Below, piece after piece: positions 7,978-19,943 of a stretch of DNA of 64,000 nt. Position 1 is the stretch's first letter. Every line of letters starts with the position of its first letter. The notes beneath the pieces are model-generated. The model did not search any database. It saw only the letters and a list, made by a program, of their open reading frames with translations, and was not told where the DNA came from. Made by a program: the position numbers and the translations under genes. This DNA is from Sinorhizobium fredii (lineage in GTDB: Bacteria > Pseudomonadota > Alphaproteobacteria > Rhizobiales > Rhizobiaceae), in contig NZ_CP024307.1 of assembly GCF_002944405.1 (NCBI RefSeq), forward strand, positions 392,501 to 456,500, in the 5' to 3' direction.

Positions 7978-10263
7978 TCAGGTCCCGGCATTGTAGGCGG
8001 CGATTGCGGCCAGGTTAACGATGTCGGAGTCCTTGGCCGACATGGAGACGATCTGCACCGACTTGTCGAAGCCGACGAGCAGCGGGCCGATGACCGTCGA
8101 ACCGCCCAGCTCCTGGAGCATCTTGGTGGAGATCGAGGCCGAGTGGAAGGCGGGCATCACCAGCACGTTGGCGGTGCCGGAAAGCCGGCAGAACGGATAT
8201 TGCTCCATCACCCGGTGATTGAGCGCCACGTCGGCGGCCATTTCGCCGTCATATTCGAAGTCGACACGGCGGCGGTCGAGTATCTTCACGGCCTCGCGCA
8301 CCCGCTCGGAGCGCTCGCCCGACGGATGGCCGAAGGTCGAATAGGCCAGCATCGCGACGCGCGGCACGTAGCCGAGCCGCTTGGCGAGGCCGGCGGCCTC
8401 CTCGGCAATATCGGCCAGTTCCTCGGCCGACGGCATGTCGTGCACGGCGGTGTCGGCGACGAGCACGGTGCGGCCGCGGCAGAGCGCGATCGAGACGCCG
8501 ATCACCCGGTGGCCGGGCTTTGCGTCGATGCAGCGGCGGACGTCCTCGAGCGCCGTCGAATAATTGCGCGTAAGACCGGTGACCATGCCGTCGGCATCGC
8601 CAAGCGCGACCATCGAGGCGGCGAAGTGGTTGCGGTCGTTGTTGATCAGCCGCTGCACGTCGCGGAAGAGATATCCCTTGCGCTGCAGGCGGGCATAGAG
8701 GAAGTCGGTATAGGCGCCGACACGTTTCGACAGGCGGGCATTGACGATCTGGATGCCCGGTCGGTCGAGGTCAATGCCTTCCCGCTCGGCGGTTTCGCGC
8801 ATCTGCTCCTCGCGTCCGAGCAGGATGGCCGTGCCGAGCTGCTGGTTCGCATAGGCGATGGCCGAGCGCATCATCTGCACTTCCTCGCCCTCGGCGAAGA
8901 CGATGCGTTTCGGCTGGCGGCGGACGCGCTCGTAGATGCGCTGCAGCGTCGATGCGATCGGATCGCGCCGGGCCGAAAGCTGCTGCCCGTAGGCATTGAG
9001 ATCGGTGATCGGCTTGCGCGCGACGCCCGTCTCCATGGCTGCCTTCGCGACCGCCATCGGGATCGCCGAGATCAGGCGCGGATCGAAGGGCACCGGAATT
9101 ATGTACTGCGCTCCGAAGCGCGGCCGGTTGCCCTGGTAGGCGGCGGCGACGTCGTCCGGCACGTCTTCCTTGGCGAGGCTGGCAAGCGCTTCCGCCGCGG
9201 CGATCTTCATCGCGTCGTTGATCGTCGAGGCGCGCACGTCGAGCGCGCCGCGGAAGATATAGGGGAAGCCGAGGACGTTGTTGACCTGGTTCGGATAATC
9301 GGAGCGGCCGGTCGCGACGATTGCATCGTCGCGAATCTGGGCGACCTCTTCCGGGGTGATTTCCGGATCCGGATTGGCCATGGCGAAGATGATCGGCTTC
9401 GGAGCGAGCGAGCGCACCATATCGGGTGACAGCGCGCCCTTTGCCGAGAGTCCGAAGAACACGTCGGCGCCCTCGACCGCCTCGGCCAGCGTCCGGCGAT
9501 CGGTCTCGACCGCATGCGCCGACTTCCACTGGTTCATGCCTTCGGTGCGGCCCTTGAAGATCACGCCCTTGGTGTCGCAGAGGATGATGTTTTGCGGATT
9601 GAAGCCCATCGCCTTGATCAGCTCGATGCAAGCGATGGCGGCCGCACCGGCGCCGTTGCAGACGAGCTTGGTCGTCTTGAAGTCGCGCCCGGTCAGCGTC
9701 AGCGCATTGATGAGACCGGCGGCGGCGATGATCGCCGTGCCGTGCTGGTCGTCATGGAACACCGGAATGTCCATGACCTCGCGCAGTCGTTGCTCGATGA
9801 TGAAACAGTCCGGTGCCTTGATGTCCTCGAGATTGATGCCGCCGAAGGAGGGACCGAGGAAGCGCACGCAGTTGATAAATTCGTCGACATTCTCGGTATC
9901 GACCTCGAGGTCGATCGAATCGACATCGGCGAAACGCTTGAAGAGCACCGACTTGCCCTCCATCACCGGCTTCGAGGCAAGCGCCCCCAAATTGCCGAGG
10001 CCGAGGATCGCCGTGCCATTCGAAATAACCGCCACCATGTTGCCGCGCGCCGTGTAGTCATAGGCCGTCGCCGGATCCTCGGCGATTGCCTTGACGGGAA
10101 CGGCGACACCCGGCGAATAGGCGAGCGACAGGTCGCGCTGCGTCGCCATCGGTTTCGTCGGCGAGATCTCCAGCTTGCCGGGACGACCCTGGGAATGGAA
10201 GTCGAGTGCTTCCTGTTCAGTCACGCTCGTCCTCGTGCGGTCGGACTTGTCGGTAGCCGGCAT
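7978..10263 (-). CDS. tme: NADP-dependent malic enzyme with phosphotransacetylase-like C-terminal domain (TME)
   Basis: The enzyme converts malate to pyruvate and CO2. The 761-residue protein has a malic enzyme catalytic part (about 1-430), with GNLGALASKPVMEGK, FHDDQHGTAI and the dinucleotide-binding CNGAGAAAIACI. A phosphotransacetylase-like domain (about 440-761) follows and is not thought to be active in this family. Rhizobia have two such fused enzymes, NAD-dependent DME and NADP-dependent TME. I call this TME from the short N-terminus and from its position next to mutS and olsB, which I recall from S. meliloti, not from a cofactor residue. The ATG at 10263 follows GAGGAAAC. It is divergent from mutS, 102 bp apart. 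Confidence 0.88.
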   Translation of the reverse strand: MPATDKSDRTRTSVTEQEALDFHSQGRPGKLEISPTKPMATQRDLSLAYSPGVAVPVKAIAEDPATAYDYTARGNMVAVISNGTAILGLGNLGALASKPVMEGKSVLFKRFADVDSIDLEVDTENVDEFINCVRFLGPSFGGINLEDIKAPDCFIIEQRLREVMDIPVFHDDQHGTAIIAAAGLINALTLTGRDFKTTKLVCNGAGAAAIACIELIKAMGFNPQNIILCDTKGVIFKGRTEGMNQWKSAHAVETDRRTLAEAVEGADVFFGLSAKGALSPDMVRSLAPKPIIFAMANPDPEITPEEVAQIRDDAIVATGRSDYPNQVNNVLGFPYIFRGALDVRASTINDAMKIAAAEALASLAKEDVPDDVAAAYQGNRPRFGAQYIIPVPFDPRLISAIPMAVAKAAMETGVARKPITDLNAYGQQLSARRDPIASTLQRIYERVRRQPKRIVFAEGEEVQMMRSAIAYANQQLGTAILLGREEQMRETAEREGIDLDRPGIQIVNARLSKRVGAYTDFLYARLQRKGYLFRDVQRLINNDRNHFAASMVALGDADGMVTGLTRNYSTALEDVRRCIDAKPGHRVIGVSIALCRGRTVLVADTAVHDMPSAEELADIAEEAAGLAKRLGYVPRVAMLAYSTFGHPSGERSERVREAVKILDRRRVDFEYDGEMAADVALNHRVMEQYPFCRLSGTANVLVMPAFHSASISTKMLQELGGSTVIGPLLVGFDKSVQIVSMSAKDSDIVNLAAIAAYNAGT

Positions 10264-10365
10264 GTTTCCTCAACCTCCTGTGGGCGACCCTTTCGATCAG
10301 CCTCTTTGTTGTTGTCGTCTATAAATGCTTGCGGATAGTGTGACATCTCTTTTTTTGGAACAATC

Positions 10366-13113
10366 ATGAATTTCATGCCTGACGCATCGAGCCGCACGGG
10401 CGACGTCCTTTCCGTGTCCGATCTGGCGAGCGAGGAGAGCCGCTCCACTGCCACGCCGATGATGGAGCAGTTCATCGAGATCAAGGCGAACAATCCGGAT
10501 TCGCTGTTGTTCTACCGGATGGGCGATTTCTACGAGCTGTTCTTCCAGGATGCGGTGGAAGCCTCGCGCGCGCTTGGCATTACGCTTACCAAACGCGGCC
10601 AGCATCTGGGCCAGGACATCCCGATGTGCGGGGTGCCGGTGCACGCCGCCGACGACTACCTGCAGAAGCTCATCGCGCTCGGCTTCCGGGTCGCCGTCTG
10701 CGAGCAGGTGGAGGACCCCGCCGAAGCCAAGAAGCGCGGCGGCAAATCGGTGGTGCGCCGCGACGTCGTGCGGCTGGTGACGCCGGGGACGATCACCGAG
10801 GACAAGCTGCTCTCGCCCTCGGAAACCAATTATCTGATGGCGCTCGCCCGCATCCGCAGCGGCTCGGATCCGGCCTACGCGCTCGCCTGGATCGACATTT
10901 CCACCGGCATTTTCCGTCTTGCCGAGACGGCCGAGAGCCGGCTGCTCGCCGACATCCTGCGCGTCGAGCCGCGCGAGCTGATCCTGCCGGATACCGTCTT
11001 CCACGATCCGGAACTGCGCCCGGTCTTCGACGTGCTCGGCCGGGTGGCGGTGCCGCAGCCGGCGGTCCTCTTCGACAGTGCCACGGCGGAAGGCCGGATC
11101 GGCCGGTACTACGGCGTAAAGACCCTGGACGGCTTCGGCACCTTCTCGCGCGCCGAACTTGCCGCCGCTTCCGCCGCGATCTCCTATGTCGAGAAGACGC
11201 AGCTCGCAGAACGACCGGCGCTCGGCATCCCGGAGCGGGAGAGCGCCGCCTCGACCCTCTTCATCGACCCGGCAACCCGCGCCAATCTGGAACTCGTCAA
11301 GACGCTGTCCGGCTCCCGCGACGGTAGCCTGTTGAGAGCCCTCGACCGCACAGTCACCAGCGGCGGCGCGCGGTTGCTCGCCGAGCGGCTGATGTCGCCG
11401 CTCACCGACCCGGAGCGGATCAATCACCGTCTCGATTCGATCGAGGTCCTTATCGACCAGCCAAGCTTCGCCATGGACGTCCGCGACGCCTTGCGGCGCG
11501 CGCCGGACATGCCGCGGGCCCTTTCTAGGCTCGCGCTCGGCCGCGGCGGCCCGCGCGACCTCGGCGCCATTCAGGCGGGACTTCGGGCCGCGGCGGCGAC
11601 CTCGGCGCTGCTTGCGGAGGCGCGGCTTTCGTCGGAGCTTACCGAAGCGCAAGCCGCGCTCGCCGCCTTGCCGGCAGCCCTGCTGGAGCGCCTCGATTCA
11701 ATGCTTGCCGAAGACTTGCCGCTTCTGAAGCGGGACGGCGGCTTCCTGCGCGAAGGGGCAAGCGGCGAACTCGACGAGATGCGGGCGCTGCGCGACCAGT
11801 CGCGTCGCGTCATTGCCGGCTTGCAGCTCCAATACTGCGAAGAGACCGGCATCAAGTCGCTGAAGATCAAGCACAACAATGTGCTCGGCTATTTCATCGA
11901 GGTGACGGCCGGCAATGCCGGCGCCATGACCGACACCGATGCCGGCCGCGCCCGTTTCATCCATCGCCAGACCATGGCGAATGCGATGCGCTTCACCACC
12001 ACGGAACTTGCCGAGCTCGAGACGAAGATCGCCAATGCCGCCGATCGGGCGCTGGCGATCGAGCTCGCGGCCTTCGAGGCGATGGCCCGCGAGGTCGTCG
12101 CCGAGGCCGACGCGATCAAGGCGGCGGCGCTGGCGCTCGCGACGCTCGACGTCTCGGCCGGGCTTGCCGTGCTTGCCGAGGAACAGAACTATGCACGGCC
12201 GCTCGTCGATCACTCGCGGATGTTTTCGATCGACGGCGGACGCCACCCGGTCGTCGAGCAGGCGCTCAGGCGCCAGGCGGCCAATCCTTTCGTCGCCAAT
12301 GGCTGCGACCTGTCGCCTCCGGACGGTCCGGAGGCCGGCGCCATCTGGCTGCTCACCGGTCCGAACATGGGCGGCAAGTCGACCTTCCTGCGCCAGAACG
12401 CGCTGATCGCCATCATAGCGCAGATGGGCTCCTTCGTGCCCGCCAACGCTGCCCATATCGGCATTGTCGACCGGCTGTTCTCACGGGTCGGCGCCTCGGA
12501 CGATCTCGCCCGCGGCCGCTCGACCTTCATGGTCGAGATGGTCGAAACGGCGGCGATCCTCAACCAGGCGACCGACCGCTCGCTCGTCATCCTCGACGAG
12601 ATCGGCCGCGGCACCGCGACTTTCGACGGCCTGTCGATCGCCTGGGCGGCGGTCGAGCATCTGCACGAGGTCAATCGCTGCCGCGGGCTCTTCGCCACCC
12701 ATTTCCATGAACTGACGGTGCTGTCGGAAAAGCTCGGGCGGCTCTCCAATGCGACGATGCGGGTCAAGGAATGGGATGGCGACGTGATCTTCCTGCACGA
12801 GGTCGGCCCGGGCGCGGCCGACCGATCCTACGGCATTCAGGTCGCCCGCCTTGCCGGGCTTCCCGCCTCCGTCGTCGCGCGGGCGAGGGACGTGCTTGCC
12901 AAGCTTGAGGATGCCGACCGCAAGAATCCGGCGAGCCAGTTGATCGACGACCTGCCGCTCTTCCAGGTGGCGGTCAGGCGCGAAGAGGCGGCGAGGGCCT
13001 CCGGCCCCTCCAGGGTCGAAGAGGCGCTAAGGGCGCTCAATCCCGACGACATGACGCCGCGCGACGCATTGGATGCGCTCTACGCCTTGAAAAAGGACCT
13101 CGCCGGCCGCTGA
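10366..13113 (+). CDS. mutS: DNA mismatch repair protein MutS
   Basis: MutS binds mismatches as a dimer and signals to MutL. The 915-residue protein has the mismatch-reading motif MGDFYELFF near residue 52 (Phe-x-Glu), the connector, lever and clamp regions, and a C-terminal ABC-type ATPase with Walker [10 protein letters not shown] at about residue 665. The downstream part includes [15 protein letters not shown] and a signature region ending ATHFHELT. The length is slightly above E. coli MutS (853), partly from an N-terminal extension of about 25 residues. A second ATG nine bases downstream could also be used. Divergent from tme; glnD follows on the same strand after 201 bp. Confidence 0.97.
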   Translation: MNFMPDASSRTGDVLSVSDLASEESRSTATPMMEQFIEIKANNPDSLLFYRMGDFYELFFQDAVEASRALGITLTKRGQHLGQDIPMCGVPVHAADDYLQKLIALGFRVAVCEQVEDPAEAKKRGGKSVVRRDVVRLVTPGTITEDKLLSPSETNYLMALARIRSGSDPAYALAWIDISTGIFRLAETAESRLLADILRVEPRELILPDTVFHDPELRPVFDVLGRVAVPQPAVLFDSATAEGRIGRYYGVKTLDGFGTFSRAELAAASAAISYVEKTQLAERPALGIPERESAASTLFIDPATRANLELVKTLSGSRDGSLLRALDRTVTSGGARLLAERLMSPLTDPERINHRLDSIEVLIDQPSFAMDVRDALRRAPDMPRALSRLALGRGGPRDLGAIQAGLRAAAATSALLAEARLSSELTEAQAALAALPAALLERLDSMLAEDLPLLKRDGGFLREGASGELDEMRALRDQSRRVIAGLQLQYCEETGIKSLKIKHNNVLGYFIEVTAGNAGAMTDTDAGRARFIHRQTMANAMRFTTTELAELETKIANAADRALAIELAAFEAMAREVVAEADAIKAAALALATLDVSAGLAVLAEEQNYARPLVDHSRMFSIDGGRHPVVEQALRRQAANPFVANGCDLSPPDGPEAGAIWLLTGPNMGGKSTFLRQNALIAIIAQMGSFVPANAAHIGIVDRLFSRVGASDDLARGRSTFMVEMVETAAILNQATDRSLVILDEIGRGTATFDGLSIAWAAVEHLHEVNRCRGLFATHFHELTVLSEKLGRLSNATMRVKEWDGDVIFLHEVGPGAADRSYGIQVARLAGLPASVVARARDVLAKLEDADRKNPASQLIDDLPLFQVAVRREEAARASGPSRVEEALRALNPDDMTPRDALDALYALKKDLAGR

Positions 13114-13192
13114 CTTGAGAGGCGCGTCTCGACGCGCCCGGGCCGTTGCGCAGCGCCCCGATTTTCCCTGTCAATCGACCGGCAAAAAGGCT

Positions 13193-13253
13193 ATACAGCG
13201 CCGCGTGCCTTTTCACGAGGGCATGCGGTAGTGCTTGAAATGCTGCATGATTC
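13193..13253 (-). repeat. Dispersed rhizobial palindromic repeat, copy D (partial, diverged)
   Basis: On the minus strand this reads ATCATGCAGCATTTCAAGCAC, TAC, then a hairpin with GCATGCC and GGCACGC arms and a closing GGCGCTGTA. It keeps the middle and terminal-hairpin parts of the family described for 1505-1610 but not the TCTACTGCAT part. A separate hairpin, GGCGCGTC-TC-GACGCGCC, lies just after mutS at 13121-13138 and could help end the mutS transcript. It has no uridine tract. Confidence 0.55.
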
Positions 13254-13314
13254 CGGCGCTTGCACATGCAGCGAACCATTACGATCAGTCGGACAGGACG
13301 CCTCCCGGCACTAA

Positions 13315-16164
13315 ATGGCCAAACACGAAACTTCCTTCCCTGAAATTCTCGACGTCGCCGCACTTCGGGCCAAGTGCGGCTTCATCGCCTCGGCCCATGC
13401 CGAGCAGCGCGAGCCGATGCGCCGCGCGCTTCTCGCCGCCTTCAAGGAGGCGAACAATGCAGGCCGAGCCAAGGCGCGCGAACTGCTTGCCGTCGACGGG
13501 GCCGGCATCAAATGCGCCGAGCGCATATCCTGGCTGCAGGATCAACTGATCACCGTGCTGCACGATTTCGTGCTGAACGAGGTGTTCGACGCCGCCCATG
13601 CGCCGGCGGCTTCCCGGCTCGCCGTGACCGCGGTCGGCGGCTATGGCCGCGGCACCCTGGCGCCGGGCTCGGACATAGACCTGCTCTTCCTGTTGCCGCC
13701 CAAAAAGGCGGTCTGGGCGGAGCCTGCCATCGAATTCACACTCTACGTCCTGTGGGACCTCGGCTTCAAGGTCGGCCATGCGACGCGCACCATCGACGAA
13801 TGCATCCGACTGTCGCGCGCCGACATGACGATCCGCACGGCGATCCTCGAATGCCGCTATATTTGCGGTTCCGAGGCGCTGGCTGGCGAACTCGAGCAGC
13901 GCTTCGATCACGAGATCGTCCGCAACACTGGCCCCGAATTCATCGCTGCCAAGCTCGCCGAACGCGACGGGCGCCACCGCAAGGCGGGCGACACCCGCTA
14001 TCTCGTCGAGCCGAACGTCAAGGAGGGCAAGGGGGGCTTACGCGATCTGCACACGCTGTTCTGGATCGCCAAGTATTTCTACCGGGTTAAGGATCCGGCC
14101 GACCTCGTCAAGCTCGGCGTCCTGTCGCGGCAGGAATACAAGCTTTTCCAGAAATCGGACGATTTCCTCTGGGCAGTTCGCTGCCACATGCACTTCCTGA
14201 CCGGAAAGGCGGAGGAACGCCTGTCCTTCGACATCCAGCGCGAGATTGCCGAAGCGCTCGGCTATCACGACCATCCGGGCCTCTCGGCCGTCGAACGCTT
14301 CATGAAGCATTACTTCCTCGTCGCCAAGGACGTCGGCGATCTCACCCGCATCTTCTGCGCCGCGCTCGAGGACCAGCAGGCCAAGGATACGCCGGGGATC
14401 TCGGGCGTCTTCAGCCGCTTCCGGCACCGCACGCGCAAGATTGCCGGTACGCTCGATTTCGTCGACGATGGCGGCCGCATCGCGCTCGCAAGCCCGGACG
14501 TCTTCAAACGGGATCCGATCAACCTGCTGCGCCTGTTCCATATTGCCGATATCCACGGGCTGGAGTTCCATCCGAACGCGCTGAAGCAGGTGACCCGTTC
14601 GCTCGGCCTGATCACCCCGCATTTGCGCGAAAGCGACGAGGCCAACCGGCTGTTCCTGTCGATCCTCACCTCGCGCCGCAATCCGGAACTGATCCTGAGG
14701 CGCATGAACGAGTCGGGCGTGCTCGGCCGGTTCATCCCGGATTTCGGCAAGATCGTCTCGATGATGCAGTTCAACATGTATCATCACTACACGGTGGACG
14801 AGCACCTCTTGCGCACGGTCGACGTGCTGTCGCGGATCGATCGCGGCCTCGAGGAGGAAGCGCACCCGCTGACGGCCATGCTGATGCCCGGCATCGAGGA
14901 TCGCGAGGCGCTCTACGTCGCCGTGCTGCTGCACGACATCGCCAAGGGCCGGCCCGAGGACCATTCGGTCGCCGGCGCCAAGGTTGCCCGCAAGCTCTGC
15001 CCGCGTCTCGGCCTGTCGCCGAAGCAGACCGAGACGGTGGTCTGGCTGGTCGAGGAACATCTGACCATGTCGATGGTCGCGCAGACCCGCGACCTCAATG
15101 ACCGCAAGACCATCCTCGACTTCGCCGAGCGCGTGCAATCGCTCGAGCGCCTGAAGATGCTGCTCATCCTGACCGTCTGCGACATCCGGGCGGTCGGCCC
15201 CGGCGTCTGGAACGGCTGGAAGGGGCAGTTGCTGCGCACGCTCTATTACGAAACCGAGCTTCTTCTCTCCGGCGGCTTCTCGGAACTGTCGCGCAAGGAG
15301 CGGGCAAAGCACGCCGCCCATATGCTTGCAGACGCGCTCAAGGACTGGTCGAAGAAGGAGCGGGACGCCTATGTCCGGCTTCACTACCAGCCCTATCTCC
15401 TGACCGTGGCGCTCGAGGATCAGGTGCGGCACGCCGAATTCATCCGCGAGGCGGATAAGGCCGGCAAGACCCTGGCGACGATGGTGCGCACCCATCATTT
15501 CCATGCCATCACCGAGATCACCGTGCTTTCGCCGGACCATCCGCGGCTGCTGACGGTCATCGCCGGCGCCTGCGCCGCCGCGGGCGCCAACATCGTAGAC
15601 GCGCAGATCCATACGACCTCGGATGGCCGGGCGCTGGATACGATCCTCGTCAACCGGGAGTTCTCGGTCGACGAGGACGAGATGCGGCGCGCGGCGAGCA
15701 TCGGCAAGCTGATCGAGGACGTGCTCTCCGGCCGCAAGCGGCTGCCGGAGGTGATCGCCAGCCGCACCCGGGCGAAGAGGCGCAGCAAGGCCTTCACGGT
15801 GACGCCGGAGGTGACGATCAGCAATACGCTGTCGAACAAGTTCACCGTCATCGAGGTCGAGGGCCTCGACCGGACCGGCCTGCTTTCCGAGATCACCGCG
15901 GTGCTTTCCGACCTCTCGCTCGATATCGCCTCGGCCCATATCACCACTTTCGGCGAGAAGGTCATCGACACCTTCTATGTGACCGACCTGGTCGGCGCGA
16001 AGATCATCAATGAGAACCGGCAGAGTAACATTGCCGCGCGCCTCAAGGCAGTGCTGGCCGGCGAGGTCGACGAGGCGCGCGAGCGCATGCCCTCCGGCAT
16101 CATCGCTCCCGCCCATCCGCCGCGGACGTCGCAGGCTTCCAGAACGACAAAAGCCGAAACATGA
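13315..16164 (+). CDS. glnD: Bifunctional uridylyltransferase/uridylyl-removing enzyme GlnD
   Basis: GlnD senses glutamine and adds or removes UMP on PII proteins, which controls glutamine synthetase and nitrogen-regulated transcription. The 949-residue protein contains a nucleotidyltransferase domain with [18 protein letters not shown] (about 106-123), a linker, an HD phosphohydrolase domain with LLHDIAKG (about residue 537) and the following EDHS, then two ACT domains. The first ACT begins near residue 732 ([14 protein letters not shown]) and the second near 842 ([14 protein letters not shown]). All four functional parts look intact. Its stop overlaps the start of murJ by four bases, so the two are probably co-translated. 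Confidence 0.97.
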   Translation: MAKHETSFPEILDVAALRAKCGFIASAHAEQREPMRRALLAAFKEANNAGRAKARELLAVDGAGIKCAERISWLQDQLITVLHDFVLNEVFDAAHAPAASRLAVTAVGGYGRGTLAPGSDIDLLFLLPPKKAVWAEPAIEFTLYVLWDLGFKVGHATRTIDECIRLSRADMTIRTAILECRYICGSEALAGELEQRFDHEIVRNTGPEFIAAKLAERDGRHRKAGDTRYLVEPNVKEGKGGLRDLHTLFWIAKYFYRVKDPADLVKLGVLSRQEYKLFQKSDDFLWAVRCHMHFLTGKAEERLSFDIQREIAEALGYHDHPGLSAVERFMKHYFLVAKDVGDLTRIFCAALEDQQAKDTPGISGVFSRFRHRTRKIAGTLDFVDDGGRIALASPDVFKRDPINLLRLFHIADIHGLEFHPNALKQVTRSLGLITPHLRESDEANRLFLSILTSRRNPELILRRMNESGVLGRFIPDFGKIVSMMQFNMYHHYTVDEHLLRTVDVLSRIDRGLEEEAHPLTAMLMPGIEDREALYVAVLLHDIAKGRPEDHSVAGAKVARKLCPRLGLSPKQTETVVWLVEEHLTMSMVAQTRDLNDRKTILDFAERVQSLERLKMLLILTVCDIRAVGPGVWNGWKGQLLRTLYYETELLLSGGFSELSRKERAKHAAHMLADALKDWSKKERDAYVRLHYQPYLLTVALEDQVRHAEFIREADKAGKTLATMVRTHHFHAITEITVLSPDHPRLLTVIAGACAAAGANIVDAQIHTTSDGRALDTILVNREFSVDEDEMRRAASIGKLIEDVLSGRKRLPEVIASRTRAKRRSKAFTVTPEVTISNTLSNKFTVIEVEGLDRTGLLSEITAVLSDLSLDIASAHITTFGEKVIDTFYVTDLVGAKIINENRQSNIAARLKAVLAGEVDEARERMPSGIIAPAHPPRTSQASRTTKAET

Positions 16165-17768
16165 GCCTCGTCAAGAAATTCGCAACCGTCGGCGGCGCGA
16201 CGCTCGGAAGCCGCGTCTTCGGCTTCGTGCGCGAGACCTTCATGGCGGCCGCCCTCGGCACCGGACCGGTCGCCGACGCTTTCAACACGGCCTTCCGGCT
16301 CCCCAACACCTTTCGCCGGCTTTTCGCCGAGGGTGCGTTCAACTCGGCTTTCGTGCCGCTCTTCGCCAAGGAGATCGAGGCGCGCGGCATGGACGGCGCC
16401 CGCCGCTTCTCCGAAGAAGTCTTCGGCGTGCTCTTCACCGTCCTATTGTTTCTGACGATCGCCATGGAACTGGCGATGCCGTTTATCGTGGGCGAACTGA
16501 TCGCTCCCGGTTTCGCCGACGATCCGGCGAAATTCGCAAGCACCGTCACCTTCGCGACGATCATGTTCCCGTATCTCGCCTGCATGTCGCTGGCGGCGAT
16601 GATGGCGGGCATGCTCAATTCGCTGCACCGCTATTTCGCCGCGGCGATCGCGCCGGTGTTCCTCAACTTCATCCTGATCGGCGCGCTTGCCTATGCCTGG
16701 TATAGCGGCCAGGACGCGGTTGCCGTCGGCTACAGCCTCTCCTGGGGCGTCATGGCGGCCGGCCTCGTCCAGCTGGCGATCGTCTGGATCGCCGTCCGCA
16801 ACGCCGGCATCCGGATCGGCTTCCGCCGTCCGCGCCTGACCGCCAATGTCCGGCGCCTGCTGGTGCTGGCGCTGCCGGCGGCGATCACCGGCGGCATCAC
16901 CCAGATCAACCTGCTGATCAACACCAATATCGCCTCGGCGCAGGAAGGGGCGGTTTCGTCGCTCGTCTATGCGGACCGCATCTACCAGCTTCCGCTCGGC
17001 GTCGTCGGCATCGCCGTCGCAACCGTGCTCCTGCCGGAACTGTCGCGGGCGCTGCGCGCCGGCAATCTCAACGAGGCGTCGAACCTCCAGAACCGCTCCG
17101 TCGAGTTCACCCTGTTCCTGACGCTGCCGGCGGCCGCGGCGCTGCTCGTCATGTCGGAGCCGATCGTCCGGCTGCTCTTCGAACGCGGCAAGTTCTCGCC
17201 CGAATCGACCGTCGTCGTCGGGCATATCCTGGCGATCTACGGTCTCGGCCTGCCGGCCTTCGTGCTGATCAAGGCCTTCATCCCGGGCTTCTTCGCGCGC
17301 GAGGACACGCGCACGCCGATGATCTTCGCTGCGATCTCGGTGGCGGTGAACGTGTCCTTGGCGCTGACGCTGTTTCCCTCGCTCGGCGCCAGCGGCATCG
17401 CCACCGCCGAGATCGTCGCCGGCTGGGTGAACGCCCTCCTGCTCTTTGCGACGCTCGCCTGGCGCGGCCACTGGGGCCGCGACATTCCGCTACTCACCCG
17501 CATTCCGCGCCTTGTGATCGCCGCCGCGATCATGGCGGCGGCGCTCCACTACGCCATCCAGTGGCTGGCCTTCCCGCTTTCCTCCGCCGCGCCACTGGCG
17601 ATCCGCGCCGCAACCGTCTGCGGCCTGGTGGCGGTTGCGATGTCGATCTATTTCGCCGCCGCCTTTGGGCTTGGCGGCGCCAGCCTGGGGATGATACGCC
17701 GCAGCTTGAAGCGCAAAGCTGTTCCGGCGGCTGCCTCGAGGGCGGGTGAGGAGAACGGCGAGCCATGA
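16161..17768 (+). CDS. murJ: Lipid II flippase MurJ (MviN family)
   Basis: MurJ moves the peptidoglycan precursor lipid II to the outer face of the inner membrane. The 535-residue protein starts [23 protein letters not shown], followed by [19 protein letters not shown], both strongly conserved in MurJ. It continues as about fourteen hydrophobic helices with the central motif [23 protein letters not shown]. Length is normal. The glnD-murJ overlap is a well-known rhizobial arrangement. The next gene also overlaps by 4 bp. Confidence 0.96.
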   Translation: MSLVKKFATVGGATLGSRVFGFVRETFMAAALGTGPVADAFNTAFRLPNTFRRLFAEGAFNSAFVPLFAKEIEARGMDGARRFSEEVFGVLFTVLLFLTIAMELAMPFIVGELIAPGFADDPAKFASTVTFATIMFPYLACMSLAAMMAGMLNSLHRYFAAAIAPVFLNFILIGALAYAWYSGQDAVAVGYSLSWGVMAAGLVQLAIVWIAVRNAGIRIGFRRPRLTANVRRLLVLALPAAITGGITQINLLINTNIASAQEGAVSSLVYADRIYQLPLGVVGIAVATVLLPELSRALRAGNLNEASNLQNRSVEFTLFLTLPAAAALLVMSEPIVRLLFERGKFSPESTVVVGHILAIYGLGLPAFVLIKAFIPGFFAREDTRTPMIFAAISVAVNVSLALTLFPSLGASGIATAEIVAGWVNALLLFATLAWRGHWGRDIPLLTRIPRLVIAAAIMAAALHYAIQWLAFPLSSAAPLAIRAATVCGLVAVAMSIYFAAAFGLGGASLGMIRRSLKRKAVPAAASRAGEENGEP

Positions 17769-18157
17769 GGCAGACCATTGCCCGGGTCGCCATTCTCGTC
17801 CCGGACTATGTCGAGGGCATCGCCTTCTATTGCGGTCGCTTGGGCTTCGATCTGATCGAGGACACCGATCTAGGCGGCGGCAAGCGCTGGGTGCTGGTGC
17901 GGCCGAAAGGCGCGACCGAAACGGCGCTGCTCATCGCCAAGGCCGAGGGCGATCGGCAGAAGGCGGCGATCGGCAATCAGACCGGCGGCCGCGTCGGCTT
18001 CTTCCTCTTCACCGACGACTTTGCCCGCGACCATGCGACGATGCTTGCCGCCGGCGTCGAATTCCTCGAGACGCCGCGCCATGAGGCCTACGGCATTGTC
18101 GCCGTCTTCACCGATCCGTTCGGCAATCGTTGGGACCTCCTGCAACCCGCCTCTTGA
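17765..18157 (+). CDS. VOC-superfamily (glyoxalase/bleomycin-resistance-like) protein
   Basis: The 130-residue protein is one vicinal-oxygen-chelate unit with two beta-alpha-beta-beta-beta repeats. Its features include [22 protein letters not shown] near the start, RWVLVRPKG and a C-terminal [13 protein letters not shown]. The final Asp-Pro-x-Gly-Asn pattern is typical of the family. The metal ligands and substrate cannot be assigned by eye. It overlaps murJ by four bases and is probably the last gene of the glnD-murJ transcript; trpS begins 73 bp later. Confidence 0.85.
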   Translation: MRQTIARVAILVPDYVEGIAFYCGRLGFDLIEDTDLGGGKRWVLVRPKGATETALLIAKAEGDRQKAAIGNQTGGRVGFFLFTDDFARDHATMLAAGVEFLETPRHEAYGIVAVFTDPFGNRWDLLQPAS

Positions 18158-18230
18158 TTGCATTTGGCGCGCCGTGCATAAGCGCGGCGATATCAATTGG
18201 TGGGCCCTCCACAAGCCCGATGAGGACGAC

Positions 18231-19295
18231 ATGAACGAATTCAGGCCGCTCGTATTTTCCGGCGTTCAACCGACCGGCAATCTGCATCTCGGCAATTATC
18301 TCGGCGCGATCCGAAAATTCGTCGCCCTGCAGGAGAACAACGACTGCATCTATTGCGTCGTCGACCTGCACTCCATCACCGCGCAGCTGGTGCATGACGA
18401 CCTGCCGGGTCAGATCCGCTCGATCGCGGCCGCCTTCGTCGCCTCGGGCATCGATCCCGAGAAGCATATCGTCTTCAACCAGTCGGCGGTGCCGCAGCAT
18501 GCGGAGCTTGCCTGGATCTTCAACTGCGTCGCCCGCATCGGCTGGATGAACCGGATGACGCAATTCAAGGACAAGGCCGGCAAGGACCGCGAGAACGCCT
18601 CGCTCGGCCTGCTCGCTTACCCGAGCCTGATGGCGGCCGACATTCTCGTCTACCGCGCCACCCATGTTCCGGTCGGTGACGACCAGAAGCAGCATCTGGA
18701 GCTCACCCGCGATATTGCCCAGAAGTTCAACATCGACTTCATGGAGCACATCCGGACGCGCGGCTACGGCGTCGACATTGTCGTCGGCGAAGAACCGATC
18801 CATGCCTATTTCCCGCCGGTGGAGCCGCTGATCGGCGGACCGGCGCCCCGCGTCATGTCGCTGCGCGACGGCACGAAGAAGATGTCGAAGTCCGATCCGT
18901 CGGACCTGTCGCGCATCAATCTGCTGGATGATCCGGAGACGATTGCCAAGAAAATCCGCAAGGCCAAGACCGATCCGGATGCGCTGCCGAGCGAAGCCGA
19001 GGGGCTGAAGGGCCGCCCGGAAGCGGAAAACCTCGTCGGCATCTATGCGGCCCTTGCCGACCGGACGAAGGATGAGGTTCTCGCCGAGTTCGGCGGTCAG
19101 CAATTCTCGGTCTTCAAACCGGCCCTCATCGATCTCGCCGTCAAAGTGCTGTCGCCGATCACCGGCGAGATGCGTCGTCTGATGGACGACACGGCGCATA
19201 TCGACTCGATCCTCAGGAATGGCAGCGAGCGGGCGCGGGCGCGGGCGGAAAAGACCATGCGCGAGGTTCGCGAGATCATCGGCTTTTTGCAGTAG
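18231..19295 (+). CDS. trpS: Tryptophanyl-tRNA synthetase
   Basis: The class I synthetase attaches tryptophan to tRNA-Trp. The 354-residue protein starts [27 protein letters not shown], with HLGNY as the HIGH-type signature, and has KMSKS near residue 219. The ATG at 18231 gives the normal start and family length; the frame is open further upstream to 18021, inside the VOC gene, and that part is not family-like. Confidence 0.96.
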   Translation: MNEFRPLVFSGVQPTGNLHLGNYLGAIRKFVALQENNDCIYCVVDLHSITAQLVHDDLPGQIRSIAAAFVASGIDPEKHIVFNQSAVPQHAELAWIFNCVARIGWMNRMTQFKDKAGKDRENASLGLLAYPSLMAADILVYRATHVPVGDDQKQHLELTRDIAQKFNIDFMEHIRTRGYGVDIVVGEEPIHAYFPPVEPLIGGPAPRVMSLRDGTKKMSKSDPSDLSRINLLDDPETIAKKIRKAKTDPDALPSEAEGLKGRPEAENLVGIYAALADRTKDEVLAEFGGQQFSVFKPALIDLAVKVLSPITGEMRRLMDDTAHIDSILRNGSERARARAEKTMREVREIIGFLQ

Positions 19296-19347
19296 TCCGC
19301 CGAAATGAGAGCTTGCGGGACGCATGCGGCGATGTAATGTTCGCCGC

Positions 19348-19839
19348 ATGGTTTCCACCCGACTCTCACGACTGGAAGGTCATCGCCGCAAGTTCATGGC
19401 GGTGATCGACGACACGCCCGAATGCGGCCGTGCCGTGCACTATGCAGGCATGCGCGCCAAGAACTCCAATGGCGGTCTCGTGCTGCTCTATGTGATCTCC
19501 GACGCCGACTTCCAGCAATGGCTGGGGGTGGAGGAAATCATGCGGGCGGAGGCGCGCGAGGAGGCCGAGGCGACGCTGGCCAAGGTCGCGCAGACGGTAC
19601 GCGAGAGGATCGGCATCGAGCCTGAAATCGTCATTCGCGAGGGGATCGCCACGGAGCAGATATACGCGCTGATCGAGGAAGATCGGGATATCGCCATCCT
19701 CGTGCTTGCCGCGGGATCGGCGAAAGAAGGGCCCGGGCCGCTCGTATCTTCGATCGCAGGCAAGGCGGCGGCCTTTCCGATTCCGGTCACGGTCATTCCC
19801 GATCTTCTGACCGACGAGGAGATCGACGCGCTGACCTGA
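19348..19839 (+). CDS. Universal stress protein (UspA family)
   Basis: About 163 residues with one Usp domain: FMAVIDDTPECGRAVHYAG as the first strand and helix, GGLVLLYVISD as the second strand, and a C-terminal LVLAAGSAKEGPGPLVSSIAGK that replaces the usual G-x2-G-x9-G(S/T) ATP loop with a looser version. The family binds nucleotides and acts in stress responses; no specific role is shown. A start at 19324 would add eight residues and has a GGGA upstream, so the start is uncertain. It lies between trpS and a NifU-like gene on the same strand. Confidence 0.85.
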   Translation: MVSTRLSRLEGHRRKFMAVIDDTPECGRAVHYAGMRAKNSNGGLVLLYVISDADFQQWLGVEEIMRAEAREEAEATLAKVAQTVRERIGIEPEIVIREGIATEQIYALIEEDRDIAILVLAAGSAKEGPGPLVSSIAGKAAAFPIPVTVIPDLLTDEEIDALT

Positions 19840-19943
19840 CAGTGCGGCAGAACGCGCCCTTGCGGCGCCGGAGCGATGCCCCTATATTTTTGAACAATTC
19901 TAAAGAGCCGGTTGAGAGTGCTCCCGGCGCAACGGAGAGAACC

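Noticed and set aside
14038..16116. A 692-codon minus-strand frame inside glnD
   Set aside because: Shadow of glnD, whose four domains are intact on the other strand.
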